NCBI GenBank assembly: GCA_038533575.1
Contig: JBCAYL010000004.1
Coordinates: 62,001 to 126,000, forward strand
Direction: 5' to 3'
Length of the DNA stretch: 64,000 nt
Origin: Pseudomonadota bacterium
GTDB taxonomy: Bacteria > Pseudomonadota > Alphaproteobacteria > Rhodobacterales > Rhodobacteraceae
Shown: positions 43,465-52,168 of the stretch, piece by piece
Position numbering within the stretch: position 1 is the first letter of the stretch
How the letters are laid out: every line of letters begins with the position of its first letter
Notes under the pieces: model-generated
Databases searched by the model: none
What the model was told of the DNA's origin: nothing
Seen by the model: the letters and a program-made list of their open reading frames with translations, nothing else
Program-made: the position numbers and the translations under genes

Positions 43465-44246
43465 CCCGTCACGAGACATTCGACAGCCCCGCAACCGCCA
43501 CCATCGCCGACAAGGATCTGGTCCTCGCCACCGATCTCGACGGCACCTTCCTCGGTGGCACCGACGAAGACCGCAAGAAGCTCTACCAGTTCATCGAGAG
43601 CAATCGCTCCCGCGTGGGCCTCATTTTCGTCACCGGCCGGGACCCGGGCTTCATCAATGATCTCGTCCGCAAGCGCGGCGTCCCGAAGCCCGACTACGTC
43701 GTGGCCGATGTGGGCACCACGATCGCGGAGATGGGCGATGATTTTCACCTGCGCCCGATTGATGCCCTCGAGGCGGAGATTTCAGAAAAATGGAACGAAG
43801 CCAATGCCCGCGTGCAAGCGGCGTTGCATCACACGAGCGGCCTCAAGCTCCAGAGTACCGGCTTCCGCTTCCGCGTGAGCTACGACATGGATCCGGGCCG
43901 CTTTGACAGCAAAGCGCTCGACATCGTCGCCGATCTCGGTCTCGACGCGCTCGTATCCGACGACAAATTCTTCGATGTTCTGCCCAAGGATGTCTCCAAA
44001 GGTCCGTCACTACTGCGTCTCCTGTCCCATCTCGGGATCCGCAACGAACGGGTGCTGGTCGCCGGTGACACGCTGAACGATCTTTCCATGCTCTCGCTCG
44101 GCCTGCCGGCCGTGGCCGTGGGCGGCTCCGAGCCCGCGCTCATCAAGGAGCTTGAGGGCCATGAGCATGTTCACATCGCCGAGGGGATCGGCGTAGCGGG
44201 CATCGCCGAAGCCATCATCAAGAAAGAGATGTTCAAACCCGCCTAA
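43461..44246 (+). CDS. HAD-IIB phosphatase, probable glucosylglycerol-3-phosphatase
   Basis: 261 aa. Motif I VLATDLDGTFLGG with two aspartates, motif II LIFVTGRDPGF, motif III lysine in DVSKGPSLLRLL and motif IV VAGDTLNDLSML place it with sucrose-phosphatase and mannosyl-3-phosphoglycerate phosphatase-like HAD enzymes. It is unrelated in sequence type to a trehalose operon phosphatase by position: it sits between the G3P dehydrogenase and GgpS and overlaps the former by 4 bp. The natural substrate is inferred to be 2-O-glucosylglycerol 3-phosphate. Confidence 0.8.
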   Translation: MTRHETFDSPATATIADKDLVLATDLDGTFLGGTDEDRKKLYQFIESNRSRVGLIFVTGRDPGFINDLVRKRGVPKPDYVVADVGTTIAEMGDDFHLRPIDALEAEISEKWNEANARVQAALHHTSGLKLQSTGFRFRVSYDMDPGRFDSKALDIVADLGLDALVSDDKFFDVLPKDVSKGPSLLRLLSHLGIRNERVLVAGDTLNDLSMLSLGLPAVAVGGSEPALIKELEGHEHVHIAEGIGVAGIAEAIIKKEMFKPA

Positions 44247-44257
44247 GGAGGCCGCCC

Positions 44258-45766
44258 ATGTCGTCAGAGCTCGTCATCGTCTACCATCGGCAGCCTTACG
44301 AGGAGGTCGAGGAAAACGGGAAGATCGTCTTCAAGGAGAACAAGTCTCCAAACGGGATCGTCCCGACGCTGAAGAGCTTTTTCGGCAGTGTGGATCACGG
44401 GGCCTGGATTGCGTGGAAGCAATCCGAAGACCTCGAGAATCCGGACTTTGAGCGGAAGGTGGAGATCAAGGATGCCTACGGTGCCTACACAGTCTCCCGC
44501 CTTCCGCTCACGGCCGAGCAGGTGCGTGAATTCTACCATGTCACCTCGAAGGAGGCTTTCTGGCCGATCCTTCACGCGTTCAAGGAACGCTACAATTACG
44601 ACCCGGTCGATTGGCCGAACTTCCAGGAAGTGAACCGGCGCTTTGCCGAGGCCGCCGCCGAAGAAGCGGCGCCCGGCGCGCTCGTCTGGGTCCATGACTA
44701 CAATCTCTGGCTGGTGCCGGGTTACCTGCGCGAGCTGCGCCCGGATGTGCGCATCGCGTTCTTCCACCACACACCCTTCCCCTCGGCAGACATCTTCAAC
44801 GTACTGCCGTGGCGAAAGGAGATCATCGGCTCGCTTCTCGCCTGCGATGACGTGGGCTTTCACATCCCGCGCTACGCGTCGAATTTCGTGAGTGTCGCCC
44901 GCTCCCTCTTCGATGTGGATGTGAGCGAGCGCATGCGCGTCCCGGCTAAGTGGATCAACGAGGGCACGGCCCTCACCGAACGCTTCGTGCCGACGCTGAT
45001 CACGGGCGAGGCCCGCACCGTGGCCGTAAGCGTGACGCCCGTGGGCGTCGACACCGCCTTCATCGACGAGAACGCTCGCTCCGAGGAGACCGGCAGCGCG
45101 CTGGCGCGGCTCAAAGAGGATCTCGGCGGCCAACGCCTCATTCTCAGCGTCGGACGCACGGATTACACTAAGGGCGGTGTTCAGCAGCTCGAGAGCTTCG
45201 AACGGGTGCTGGAGCAGAACCCGGATCTGCGCGGGACGCTGCGCTTGATGCATGTTTCGGTCAGCGCCAATCGCGGCATGACGGCCTATGCCGAAATCCA
45301 GAACGAGATCGAAGCGACGGCGGGCCGGATCAATGGCCGCTTCGGCACGCTCGAGTGGCAGCCCGTGGCGCTCATTTCGCGGCCCATCCCCTTCGCGGAG
45401 CTCGTGGCCTATTACCGCGCGGCGGACGTGGCATGGATCACGCCGCTGGCCGACGGAATGAACCTCGTCTGCAAGGAGTTCGTCACGAGCCGCGTGGATG
45501 GCGACGGTGTCCTCGTCTTGTCCGAGTTCGCAGGGGCCGCCGTGGAATTGCCCGCGGCACTCGAGACGAATCCGTTCTCCCATCGCTCGCTCGACCGGGT
45601 GATCCTCCGCGCGCTTGAAATGCCGGAGACCGAGCGCCGCGAGCGGATGACCTCCCTGCGCACGGCTGTTCTGGGCAATGATGTGCGTGAATGGGGGCCG
45701 GGGACGCTGAAGCTCCGCGCGGCACCGCCGCCCCCCGATGCGCTGCAGGCCACTGAGGCCGCCTGA
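44258..45766 (+). CDS. ggpS: Glucosylglycerol-phosphate synthase (GT20)
   Basis: 502 aa. Glucosyltransferase joining glucose to glycerol 3-phosphate, the key step of the compatible solute glucosylglycerol. It has the GgpS-specific start LVIVYHRQPYEEVEENGK and SPNGIVPTLKSFF, distinct from OtsA, plus VPLTAEQ-like LPLTAEQVREFYHVTSKEAF. The GT20 donor regions VHDYNLWLVPGY, FFHHTPFPSADIFN, SVGRTDYTKG and ITPLADGMNLVCKE follow. GGAGG lies nine bases before the ATG. Cyanobacterial GgpS uses ADP-glucose; here galU nearby suggests UDP-glucose might serve. A strong terminator follows. Confidence 0.92.
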   Translation: MSSELVIVYHRQPYEEVEENGKIVFKENKSPNGIVPTLKSFFGSVDHGAWIAWKQSEDLENPDFERKVEIKDAYGAYTVSRLPLTAEQVREFYHVTSKEAFWPILHAFKERYNYDPVDWPNFQEVNRRFAEAAAEEAAPGALVWVHDYNLWLVPGYLRELRPDVRIAFFHHTPFPSADIFNVLPWRKEIIGSLLACDDVGFHIPRYASNFVSVARSLFDVDVSERMRVPAKWINEGTALTERFVPTLITGEARTVAVSVTPVGVDTAFIDENARSEETGSALARLKEDLGGQRLILSVGRTDYTKGGVQQLESFERVLEQNPDLRGTLRLMHVSVSANRGMTAYAEIQNEIEATAGRINGRFGTLEWQPVALISRPIPFAELVAYYRAADVAWITPLADGMNLVCKEFVTSRVDGDGVLVLSEFAGAAVELPAALETNPFSHRSLDRVILRALEMPETERRERMTSLRTAVLGNDVREWGPGTLKLRAAPPPPDALQATEAA

Positions 45767-45773
45767 TCGAGGA

Positions 45774-45795
45774 GGGGCCCCGCGGGGCCCTTTTT
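45774..45795 (+). terminator. Rho-independent terminator of the glucosylglycerol operon
   Basis: GGGGCCCC / GGGGCCC self-complementary stem followed by TTTTT, seven bases after the ggpS stop. Confidence 0.88.
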
Positions 45796-45867
45796 CATGT
45801 CTCCGTGTGCGAATGGGACCGGCTGCTGCGTCGCGCGTTTTGCTGCAGATCGCCGCCCAGGACTGGT

Positions 45868-46899
45868 TTACGCCGAGCGCACGGTCTCGATCATCAGCGC
45901 GACATTCTCGGGGTCCGCGTCCGGCGTGATGCCGTGGCCGAGATTGAAGATATGCGGACCATTGCGGAAAGCCTCCACGATGGCGCGGGTCTCGTCCACG
46001 AGCGCCTCGCCCCCCGTCACCATGTGGGAAGACGCGAGATTTCCCTGCACGCATCCATCAACCTGCACGTGCTGCGCGGCCCACTCGGCCGAGACGGAAT
46101 TGTCGAGGGCCACGCAATCGGCCCCGGTCGCCTTGGCAAAGCCCACGTAACCGTCGCCCGCCTCGCGCGGAAAGGCGATGACCGGGATGCCGGGATGCCG
46201 CGCCTTGAGCGCCTGGGTGATCACCCGCGCAGGCTCCAATGCATACTTCTGAAAAGCCTCGCCTTTGAGCGATCCGGCCCAGCTGTCAAAGAGCTTCACC
46301 ACCTCTGCGCCAGCGTCGATCTGGGCTGAGAGATACTCGATCGTGCCCTCCGTCAGCCGCGCCATGAGCGCGTCGAACACCTCCGGCGCCCCCTCGCGCA
46401 GCGCATGGGCCGGTGCTTGGTCCGGCGTCCCCCGGCCGGCAATCATGTACGTCGCCACCGTCCATGGCGCGCCCGCAAAGCCAATGAGCGTTGTCTCCTC
46501 GGGCAGTTCGCGCGACAGGATCCGCACCGTCTCGTAGACCGGCGCGAGGTGCTCATGGATATCATCCTTGCCCTTCAGCGCTGCCATGCCAGCGGCATCG
46601 GTGATCGTCGAGAGCCGCGGACCTTCGCCCGTCACGAACCAGAGATCCGCGCCAAGCGCCTGTGGCAGCAGGAGAATATCGGCAAAGAGGATCGCGGCGT
46701 CAAAGCCGTAGCGCCGGATCGGCTGGAGGGTCACCTCCGCCGCGAGGTCCGGCGTGTAGCACAGGGACAGAAAATCCCCGGCCTGCGCGCGCGTGGCGCG
46801 ATACTCGGGGAGATAGCGGCCCGCCTGCCGCATCATCCAGATGGGCGGCGTGGCCTGCCGCTCGCCCCCGAGCGCCTTGAGGATCGTTTTCTCGGTCAT
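45868..46899 (-). CDS. hemE: Uroporphyrinogen decarboxylase
   Basis: 343-aa enzyme decarboxylating uroporphyrinogen III to coproporphyrinogen III. The N-terminal signature [17 protein letters not shown] and the second signature [15 protein letters not shown] are intact, as is [16 protein letters not shown] near the end. The start at 46899 ([10 protein letters not shown]) matches usual N-termini, though upstream ATGs at 46905 and 46914 are in frame and no strong ribosome site singles one out. Divergent from hemC with a PpsR-type site between them. Confidence 0.94.
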   Translation of the reverse strand: MTEKTILKALGGERQATPPIWMMRQAGRYLPEYRATRAQAGDFLSLCYTPDLAAEVTLQPIRRYGFDAAILFADILLLPQALGADLWFVTGEGPRLSTITDAAGMAALKGKDDIHEHLAPVYETVRILSRELPEETTLIGFAGAPWTVATYMIAGRGTPDQAPAHALREGAPEVFDALMARLTEGTIEYLSAQIDAGAEVVKLFDSWAGSLKGEAFQKYALEPARVITQALKARHPGIPVIAFPREAGDGYVGFAKATGADCVALDNSVSAEWAAQHVQVDGCVQGNLASSHMVTGGEALVDETRAIVEAFRNGPHIFNLGHGITPDADPENVALMIETVRSA

Positions 46900-46936
46900 G
46901 CGCATGTCTTTCATGGGGCGGCGGGCCTTTTGCAAG

Positions 46937-46954
46937 TGTCAACTTCAGATGACA
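46937..46954. promoter_or_regulatory. PpsR/CrtJ-type operator between hemE and hemC
   Basis: TGTC-AACTTCAGAT-GACA fits TGTC-N10-GACA exactly and sits in a longer perfect dyad AGTGTCA-N8-TGACACT (46935-46956). It lies in the 96-bp divergent gap. Related phototrophs are known to control hemE and hemC by the PpsR/CrtJ repressor, so the placement makes biological sense. Confidence 0.65.
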
Positions 46955-46995
46955 CTCTACTTGCCAGTCTCTCGCGACGCAATTAGGAAGGGGAT

Positions 46996-47943
46996 ATGAG
47001 TGATTTGTCCGCAGCATCCCCGCTCAAAATCGGCACGCGTGGCTCACCCCTTGCCTTGGCGCAGGCCCATGAGACGCGTGCGCGGCTCATGGCGGCCCAT
47101 GAGCTGCCGGAGGAAGCCTTTGAGATCGTTGTCATAAAGACGACCGGGGACAAGATCCTCAACAGACCGCTCAAGGAGATCGGGGGCAAGGGGCTCTTCA
47201 CGCGGGAGATCGAGGATGACCTCCTCGCTGGCCGTATCGACATCGCTGTGCACTCCATGAAGGACATGCCGACTTTGCAGCCAGACGGGCTGGTGCTCGA
47301 CTGCTACCTGCCGCGCGAGGACGTGCGGGATGCGTTCGTCTCTCTGGGCGATCATTCCCTCGCCGATCTGCCGCGCGGCGCGCGTGTCGGATCCTCCTCG
47401 CTGCGCCGCCGGGCCCAGCTTCTGAGTTACCGGGGCGATCTCGAGGTGGTGGAGTTTCGCGGCAACGTACAGACACGCCTGAAGAAGCTGGAAGACGGTG
47501 TGGCGCTCTGCACCTTCCTCGCCATGGCCGGCCTGCGCCGGCTGGCGCTCGAGGATGTCCGGAAGAGCCCCATTGCCCCGGAAGACATGCTGCCGGCAGT
47601 GGCGCAAGGCGCCATCGGCATCGAGCGGCGCGCGGATGACGCGAAGATCGCTGACCTGCTCGCACCCATCCATGACCGGGAGACGGGGCAACGGCTCGCT
47701 GCGGAGCGCAGCTTTCTCAAAACGCTCGACGGCTCCTGCGAGACCCCCATCGCCGCGCTTGCGGAGCTCGATGGCACTCGGATCCACTTGCGAGGCGAGA
47801 TCCTGCGCCCCGATGGCTCAGAGCGCCTCGCGGACGAGATTTCAGGCTCCGTCGACCAAGGCACGGATCTCGGCGCGACTCTGGCCGAGAGCTTGCTTGG
47901 TCGCGCGGCCCCCGGGTTCTTCGACTGGCGGGAGACGGCCTGA
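46996..47943 (+). CDS. hemC: Hydroxymethylbilane synthase (porphobilinogen deaminase)
   Basis: 315-aa enzyme polymerising four porphobilinogens. RIGTRGSPLALAQA-type start (KIGTRGSPLALAQAH), VHSMKDMPT, RVGSSSLRRRAQL and FRGNVQTRL are family landmarks; the dipyrromethane cofactor binds C248 in LDGSCETPIAA. AGGAAGGGG lies just before the ATG. Shares its divergent promoter region, with a PpsR-type site, with hemE. Confidence 0.96.
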   Translation: MSDLSAASPLKIGTRGSPLALAQAHETRARLMAAHELPEEAFEIVVIKTTGDKILNRPLKEIGGKGLFTREIEDDLLAGRIDIAVHSMKDMPTLQPDGLVLDCYLPREDVRDAFVSLGDHSLADLPRGARVGSSSLRRRAQLLSYRGDLEVVEFRGNVQTRLKKLEDGVALCTFLAMAGLRRLALEDVRKSPIAPEDMLPAVAQGAIGIERRADDAKIADLLAPIHDRETGQRLAAERSFLKTLDGSCETPIAALAELDGTRIHLRGEILRPDGSERLADEISGSVDQGTDLGATLAESLLGRAAPGFFDWRETA

Positions 47944-47990
47944 GCCTCCAAGAGACCTGTGCACTGGTGCCCGCGCAGGCTGCCACGCGC

Positions 47991-49397
47991 TCAGGGCAGC
48001 ACCTTGCCGGGGTTCATCAGGTTTTCCGGGTCGAGGGACTGTTTGAGCGCGCGCATGGCATCGAGGGCCACGGCATCCTTTCTGCGTGCCATGGAGCCCA
48101 GCTTCGACAGGCCGATCCCGTGTTCCGCCGAGAACGATCCCCCAAGGGACAGCGTCAGATCTTCGATGGCTTCGACCATGGCCTGCTTCAGCTCCGCGTC
48201 GTCGCGGCTTGGATAGACCGTGTAATGAAGATTGCCGTCGCCCAGGTGGGAGACGACAAAATCCTCCGCGCGATCGTCGAGCGGAGCGAGGCGCGGGCCG
48301 ATCTCGGCCAGGAAGCTCGGCACCGCGTCAAGTGGCAGGGCGATGTCGGTGTCGACGATGGGCTGGCCCGTGAACGTGAGCTCCGCGGCCATCTCGCGGC
48401 GCGCCCACATGGCCCGGCGCTGCGCCTCGTTCTGCGCCACGACGGCGTCTGACAGAACGCCCCTGTCGAGGGCCGATGCAAGATGGCCGGTGACGAGGTC
48501 GAGCAGGGCGGATTCGCCGCCGTCTGCGCCGTCTCCGGCGTCGTCCGCCCGGGTCGAGGCCACCTCGATGAGGACGTTCACGGGATGGGCCGCAGTGAAG
48601 GGTTCGGCGGCTCCGGTATGTGCGACGTGGCGCTCGATGTAGCGTCGGGGCATGTATTCGAAGGCCTCGACGGCCTGCCCCGTGGCCTCCTGCAGATCGT
48701 TGAGGAGGCCGAGCGTGTCCTCCAACCGCTCAAAGGCCGCCATGGCGGTCACGCTGACCTTTGGCGCGGGGAAGAGCTTGAGCGCAGCCGCGGTGATGAA
48801 GCCGAGCGTGCCCTCCGCGCCCACGAAGAGCTGCCGGAGCGCGTATCCGGAGTTGTCCTTCCGGAGCTCTGTCATGAGGTCCATGATGCGTCCGTCGGGC
48901 ATCACCACTTCGAGCCCCAGGCAGAGCTCGCGCGTATTTCCGTAGCGCAGCACGTTGGAGCCGCCCGCATTGGTGGCGAGGGCCCCTCCGATGGTGGCTG
49001 ATCCCCGTGCGCCGAAGGTGAGGGGGAAGACGAGAGAATGAACGGCCGCGGCGTCATGGATGGACTGCAGGATGGCGCCCGCTTCGACGACGGCCACGCG
49101 GGCCTCCGGGGAGATCCGGCGGATGGCGTTCATGCGATCGAGCGAGACCATGATCGCCCCATCGGCGGAGGTCGCCCCGGTAAGCCCGGTATTGCCGCCC
49201 ACCGGGACCATGGCGACGCCTGCTGCGTGGCAGGCCGAGACGGCGGTGCTGAGCTCTGCCGCGTTGGCAGGACGCAGGACCGCCAAGGGAGCCCAACGAT
49301 ATTTGCCTGTCCAGTCGCTGGCCCATTTGGCGCAGTCTTGGCCAGTCAGAACGTGAGGCGCGCCAAGGATGGCGCGCAGATGATCAAGAAAGTCCAT
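47991..49397 (-). CDS. FAD-linked D-2-hydroxyacid dehydrogenase (GlcD/D-lactate dehydrogenase-like)
   Basis: 468 aa. PCMH-type FAD-binding domain with VPVGGNTGLTGATS and GARGSATIGGALATNAGG, and a C-terminal FAD-oxidase domain ending FSAEHGIGLSKLGSM, with a metal-site type HLGDGNLHYTV. This matches D-2-hydroxyglutarate, D-lactate and glycolate dehydrogenase subunits that feed electrons to quinone or ETF. The start at 49397 (MDFLDHLRAI) replaces an upstream non-conserved extension. It is convergent with hemC; substrate unresolved. Confidence 0.85.
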   Translation of the reverse strand: MDFLDHLRAILGAPHVLTGQDCAKWASDWTGKYRWAPLAVLRPANAAELSTAVSACHAAGVAMVPVGGNTGLTGATSADGAIMVSLDRMNAIRRISPEARVAVVEAGAILQSIHDAAAVHSLVFPLTFGARGSATIGGALATNAGGSNVLRYGNTRELCLGLEVVMPDGRIMDLMTELRKDNSGYALRQLFVGAEGTLGFITAAALKLFPAPKVSVTAMAAFERLEDTLGLLNDLQEATGQAVEAFEYMPRRYIERHVAHTGAAEPFTAAHPVNVLIEVASTRADDAGDGADGGESALLDLVTGHLASALDRGVLSDAVVAQNEAQRRAMWARREMAAELTFTGQPIVDTDIALPLDAVPSFLAEIGPRLAPLDDRAEDFVVSHLGDGNLHYTVYPSRDDAELKQAMVEAIEDLTLSLGGSFSAEHGIGLSKLGSMARRKDAVALDAMRALKQSLDPENLMNPGKVLP

Positions 49398-49486
49398 GGC
49401 AGACGTAAAAGCGTGGCAGGAGGGGTGCCGCAAGCGTGAATTGCGACTTGACCCTGCACGGCGCGCCGCCTATTCCGCCGCTCCAT

Positions 49487-49563
49487 GGCGCGGTAGCTCA
49501 GCTGGTTAGAGCGCTCGACTCATAATCGAGAGGTCGGGAGTTCAAGTCTCCCCCACGCCACCA
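49487..49563 (+). tRNA. tRNA-Met (CAT anticodon; elongator or Ile2 not resolved)
   Basis: 77 nt with encoded CCA. Acceptor GGCGCGG / CCACGCC has a C5-A68 mismatch; D arm GCTC...GAGC; anticodon arm CTCGA-CTCATAA-TCGAG with CAT at 49521-49523; T arm GGGAG-TTCAAGT-CTCCC. The anticodon stem lacks the three G-C pairs of initiator tRNA and pair 1-72 is normal, so it is not the initiator. Elongator Met and lysidine-modified Ile2 cannot be told apart here. Confidence 0.9.
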
Positions 49564-49583
49564 CTTCCCTTCATCTTTTCGGA

Positions 49584-49639
49584 CGGGACGGACCTCTTTC
49601 TCCGCTGCGCTCCGAAATTCGACCCGCCCGCCCGAATCC
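49584..49639. repeat. 56-bp dispersed repeat, copy B
   Basis: Identical to 8646-8701 except C in place of T at the 29th base. It lies between the tRNA and the stop of the minus-strand GlxA-type regulator (14 bp away), the same placement relative to a stop codon as copy A. Confidence 0.9.
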
Positions 49640-49653
49640 ATCGGTCGCGCTGG

Positions 49654-50601
49654 TCAACCGACGCGGCTGCGGACGCGGTCGCGCATGGGCGGGAGGCCAA
49701 ATTGCTCCTTGTAGGCGCGGCTGAAGTGCACCGGGCTCGTGAAGCCGCAATCCCGCGCGATCTCGGGCATCGGCCGCGCACTTCGCGTCACCATTTCCCG
49801 GGCCCGGTCAAGGCGCAGCATGCGGTAGTACTGGTTGGGTGAGCGGCCGGTATGGCTCCGAAAGAGGCGCTCGAGCTGGCGCTGGGAGAGCTGCGTGACG
49901 GACGCAAGCGCGGGAACGGAGAGCGATTGATCGAGCGCGGCGCGCATGTGCTCGATGGCCGACAGGAGCGGCTTCGGCATGCCCTCTCCCAGGGGAGTTT
50001 GCGAGCCGCCGGTGACGGCCTGGCTGCCCTCGCGCAGGGGCGGGGCGGCCAGTCTGTCTCGCACGGCACGCACGAGATCGGGCGCGTGGCGCTCGGCGAG
50101 GAGGGCGAGGACCATGTCGAGTGCCGCGGCACCGCCCACGCATGTGCGCACGGTACCGGCGGTATCGTAGAGCGTGTTCGAGAGCGTCTCGCGCGGATAG
50201 GCCGCGCTGAAGGCACCCTGGTATTCCGCAGCGATGGCCGCCGGCCCTTCGAGGAGCCCGCCATCGGCGAAGGCGAAGGCCGCGCTCTCAAGCCCGATGA
50301 TGAGCCGCCCCTGGCGGCTCCAGTACCGGAGATGGCGGGCCAGGGGCGCGCCGGTGGCGGCCTCTGGCTCCTGGCTCGTTGAGACGATCACGATGTCGCT
50401 GCTGCTCTTGATGAGGTCGACGTCGTCGGTCTCGATAGCAGGGCCCTGGGCGCTTTTGACCGGTCCACCAGCCTTTGATGCATAGACGAGGCGGTAGCGC
50501 GGGGCGGTATCGAGCGCGTTCAGCGCCGCGAAGCCGTCCGTCATCAGGAACGTCGTTGTCAGGTTGAACCCGGGGGAAAGGTAGATTGTGACATCTTCCA
50601 T
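49654..50601 (-). CDS. GlxA-family AraC-type regulator
   Basis: 315 aa. An N-terminal DJ-1/PfpI-like domain (about residues 1-170) is followed by an AraC double helix-turn-helix (VTQLSQRQLERLFRSHTG and ARPMPEIARDCGFTSPVHFS). The elbow where related enzymes have a catalytic cysteine reads GLESAAFAFADGG, without cysteine, so the domain should be ligand-binding only. GlxA-type regulators often control quaternary-amine or amino-acid catabolism. It lies 90 bp downstream of the aldehyde dehydrogenase gene on the same strand and probably regulates this locus. Confidence 0.88.
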   Translation of the reverse strand: MEDVTIYLSPGFNLTTTFLMTDGFAALNALDTAPRYRLVYASKAGGPVKSAQGPAIETDDVDLIKSSSDIVIVSTSQEPEAATGAPLARHLRYWSRQGRLIIGLESAAFAFADGGLLEGPAAIAAEYQGAFSAAYPRETLSNTLYDTAGTVRTCVGGAAALDMVLALLAERHAPDLVRAVRDRLAAPPLREGSQAVTGGSQTPLGEGMPKPLLSAIEHMRAALDQSLSVPALASVTQLSQRQLERLFRSHTGRSPNQYYRMLRLDRAREMVTRSARPMPEIARDCGFTSPVHFSRAYKEQFGLPPMRDRVRSRVG

Positions 50602-50691
50602 GGCTGACGCCTGCTTCTGCACGCGCGAAAGGTGCACGCTGCGCTGCAGCATGACACACTTTTCGACAGTCCCAAAATGGATTCGGTTGCG

Positions 50692-52158
50692 TCAGCTCCG
50701 CCCGGCGCCGCCACCGATGGAAATCGCGACATTTTTGGTCTGCACATAGTTGAAAAGCGCCTCGCGGCCCTTTTCGCGACCATAGCCCGACTGTCCGTAG
50801 CCTCCGAAGGGGGTCTCGACGCCACCGGCGAACCATTCATTGACGTAGATCTGCCCGGCGCGAAGCTGCTGGGCATCGCGCATGGCCTGATCGAGATTCT
50901 TCGTGAAGGTGCCGCCCACGAGACCGTAGGGCGTGCCGTTGGCGATCTGAATGGCTTCCTCGGGCGTCCGGAACTTCATGACGGACACGACCGGCCCGAA
51001 GATCTCCTCCTGGGCCACCTCCATGTCGGGCGTGACGTCGGCGAGGACCGTGGGCTCCATGAAGCTGCCGTCGTTGTTGAGCGGACGCCCGCCGGTGACG
51101 ACGCGCGCGCCTGCCTTTTGCGCGCCCGCCACGAGGCCCACGGCACGGTCGCGCTGCTTGAGCGAAATCATCGCGCCCATATTGGCGCCGAACTCGGGCC
51201 GTTCGATGCCGGGACCGACGGAGAGCCCCTTGGCCATGGCGGAGATGTTTTCGACCACCTCGTCGTGACGGTCCTCGTGCACGATGATCCGGCTCATCGC
51301 CGAGCAGACCTGACCCGAGTTGAAGTAGATTCCCCAGCGGACATTGTTGGTGAAGCCGTCGATATCGGCATCGGCATGGACGATGCCGGCAGATTTGCCG
51401 CCGAGCTCGAGCACGCAGGGCGCGAGGATATCGGCGGCAGCGCGGGCGATGGTCTGGCCCGTCTTGACCGAGCCGGTGAAGACGACCTGCCGCACATCCG
51501 GATGGGATGTCAGGGCCGCGCCGGCCACGTTGCCATAGCCGCACACGATGTTCACCGCGCCTGCCGGGAAGCCCGCGGCTTCGGCCGCCTCCGCGTAGAT
51601 GTAGGACGAGCAGGGGCAGATTTCAGAGCTCTTGACGACGACCGTGTTTCCCGTGGCGAGCGCTGCCGAGATGGATCGGGCGGCCATCTCCACCGGGTAG
51701 TTCCACGGGATGATCTGCGCGGAGACGCCGTAGGGCTCGTAAGAGGTAAAGTCGTAGTACTTCTGACCGAGGGGGATCGACTTCCCCTCCACCGTGTCGG
51801 CCTGCCCGCCGTAATACTCGAAATACCGGGCTGTGCCTCGGATCTCCTGCTTGGCCTCCCAGAGCGGTTTGCCCTGTTCGAGGGTCAGAAGCTCCGCCAC
51901 CTCGTCGAGATGCTCGAGAATGTACCGGCCCATGGCCTGCACCATGCGGCCCCGTTCCACTGGGCGCACCATGGTCAGGGCACCGCTCTCATGGACACGC
52001 CTGGCGGCCGCCACCGCGCGGGCGACATCGGCCGCGTCGGCCATGGCGTGGGTGGTGAGCTTTACGCCCGTGCCGGGGTTCGTGACTTCGATCCGTCCAT
52101 CGCCTCCGTCGACCCACTGGCCGTCGATGTAGTTCTGGTAGAATTCCTTTACGGCCAT
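50692..52158 (-). CDS. NAD(P)-dependent aldehyde dehydrogenase
   Basis: 488 aa. Catalytic C285 in FNSGQVCSAMSR, general base E251 in LELGGKSAGI, N153 in IPWNYPVEM and K176 in VVVKSSE are all present. Substrate is not evident; similar enzymes oxidise betaine aldehyde, aminoaldehydes or semialdehydes. It lies ten bases downstream of the zinc alcohol dehydrogenase gene, so an alcohol-to-acid pair is likely: the dehydrogenase makes the aldehyde that this enzyme oxidises. Confidence 0.92.
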   Translation of the reverse strand: MAVKEFYQNYIDGQWVDGGDGRIEVTNPGTGVKLTTHAMADAADVARAVAAARRVHESGALTMVRPVERGRMVQAMGRYILEHLDEVAELLTLEQGKPLWEAKQEIRGTARYFEYYGGQADTVEGKSIPLGQKYYDFTSYEPYGVSAQIIPWNYPVEMAARSISAALATGNTVVVKSSEICPCSSYIYAEAAEAAGFPAGAVNIVCGYGNVAGAALTSHPDVRQVVFTGSVKTGQTIARAAADILAPCVLELGGKSAGIVHADADIDGFTNNVRWGIYFNSGQVCSAMSRIIVHEDRHDEVVENISAMAKGLSVGPGIERPEFGANMGAMISLKQRDRAVGLVAGAQKAGARVVTGGRPLNNDGSFMEPTVLADVTPDMEVAQEEIFGPVVSVMKFRTPEEAIQIANGTPYGLVGGTFTKNLDQAMRDAQQLRAGQIYVNEWFAGGVETPFGGYGQSGYGREKGREALFNYVQTKNVAISIGGGAGRS

Positions 52159-52168
52159 GCGGCCCTCC

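Noticed and set aside
44264-46054. 596-codon minus-strand frame opposite ggpS
   Set aside because: Shadow frame crossing the ggpS terminator; no recognisable domain.
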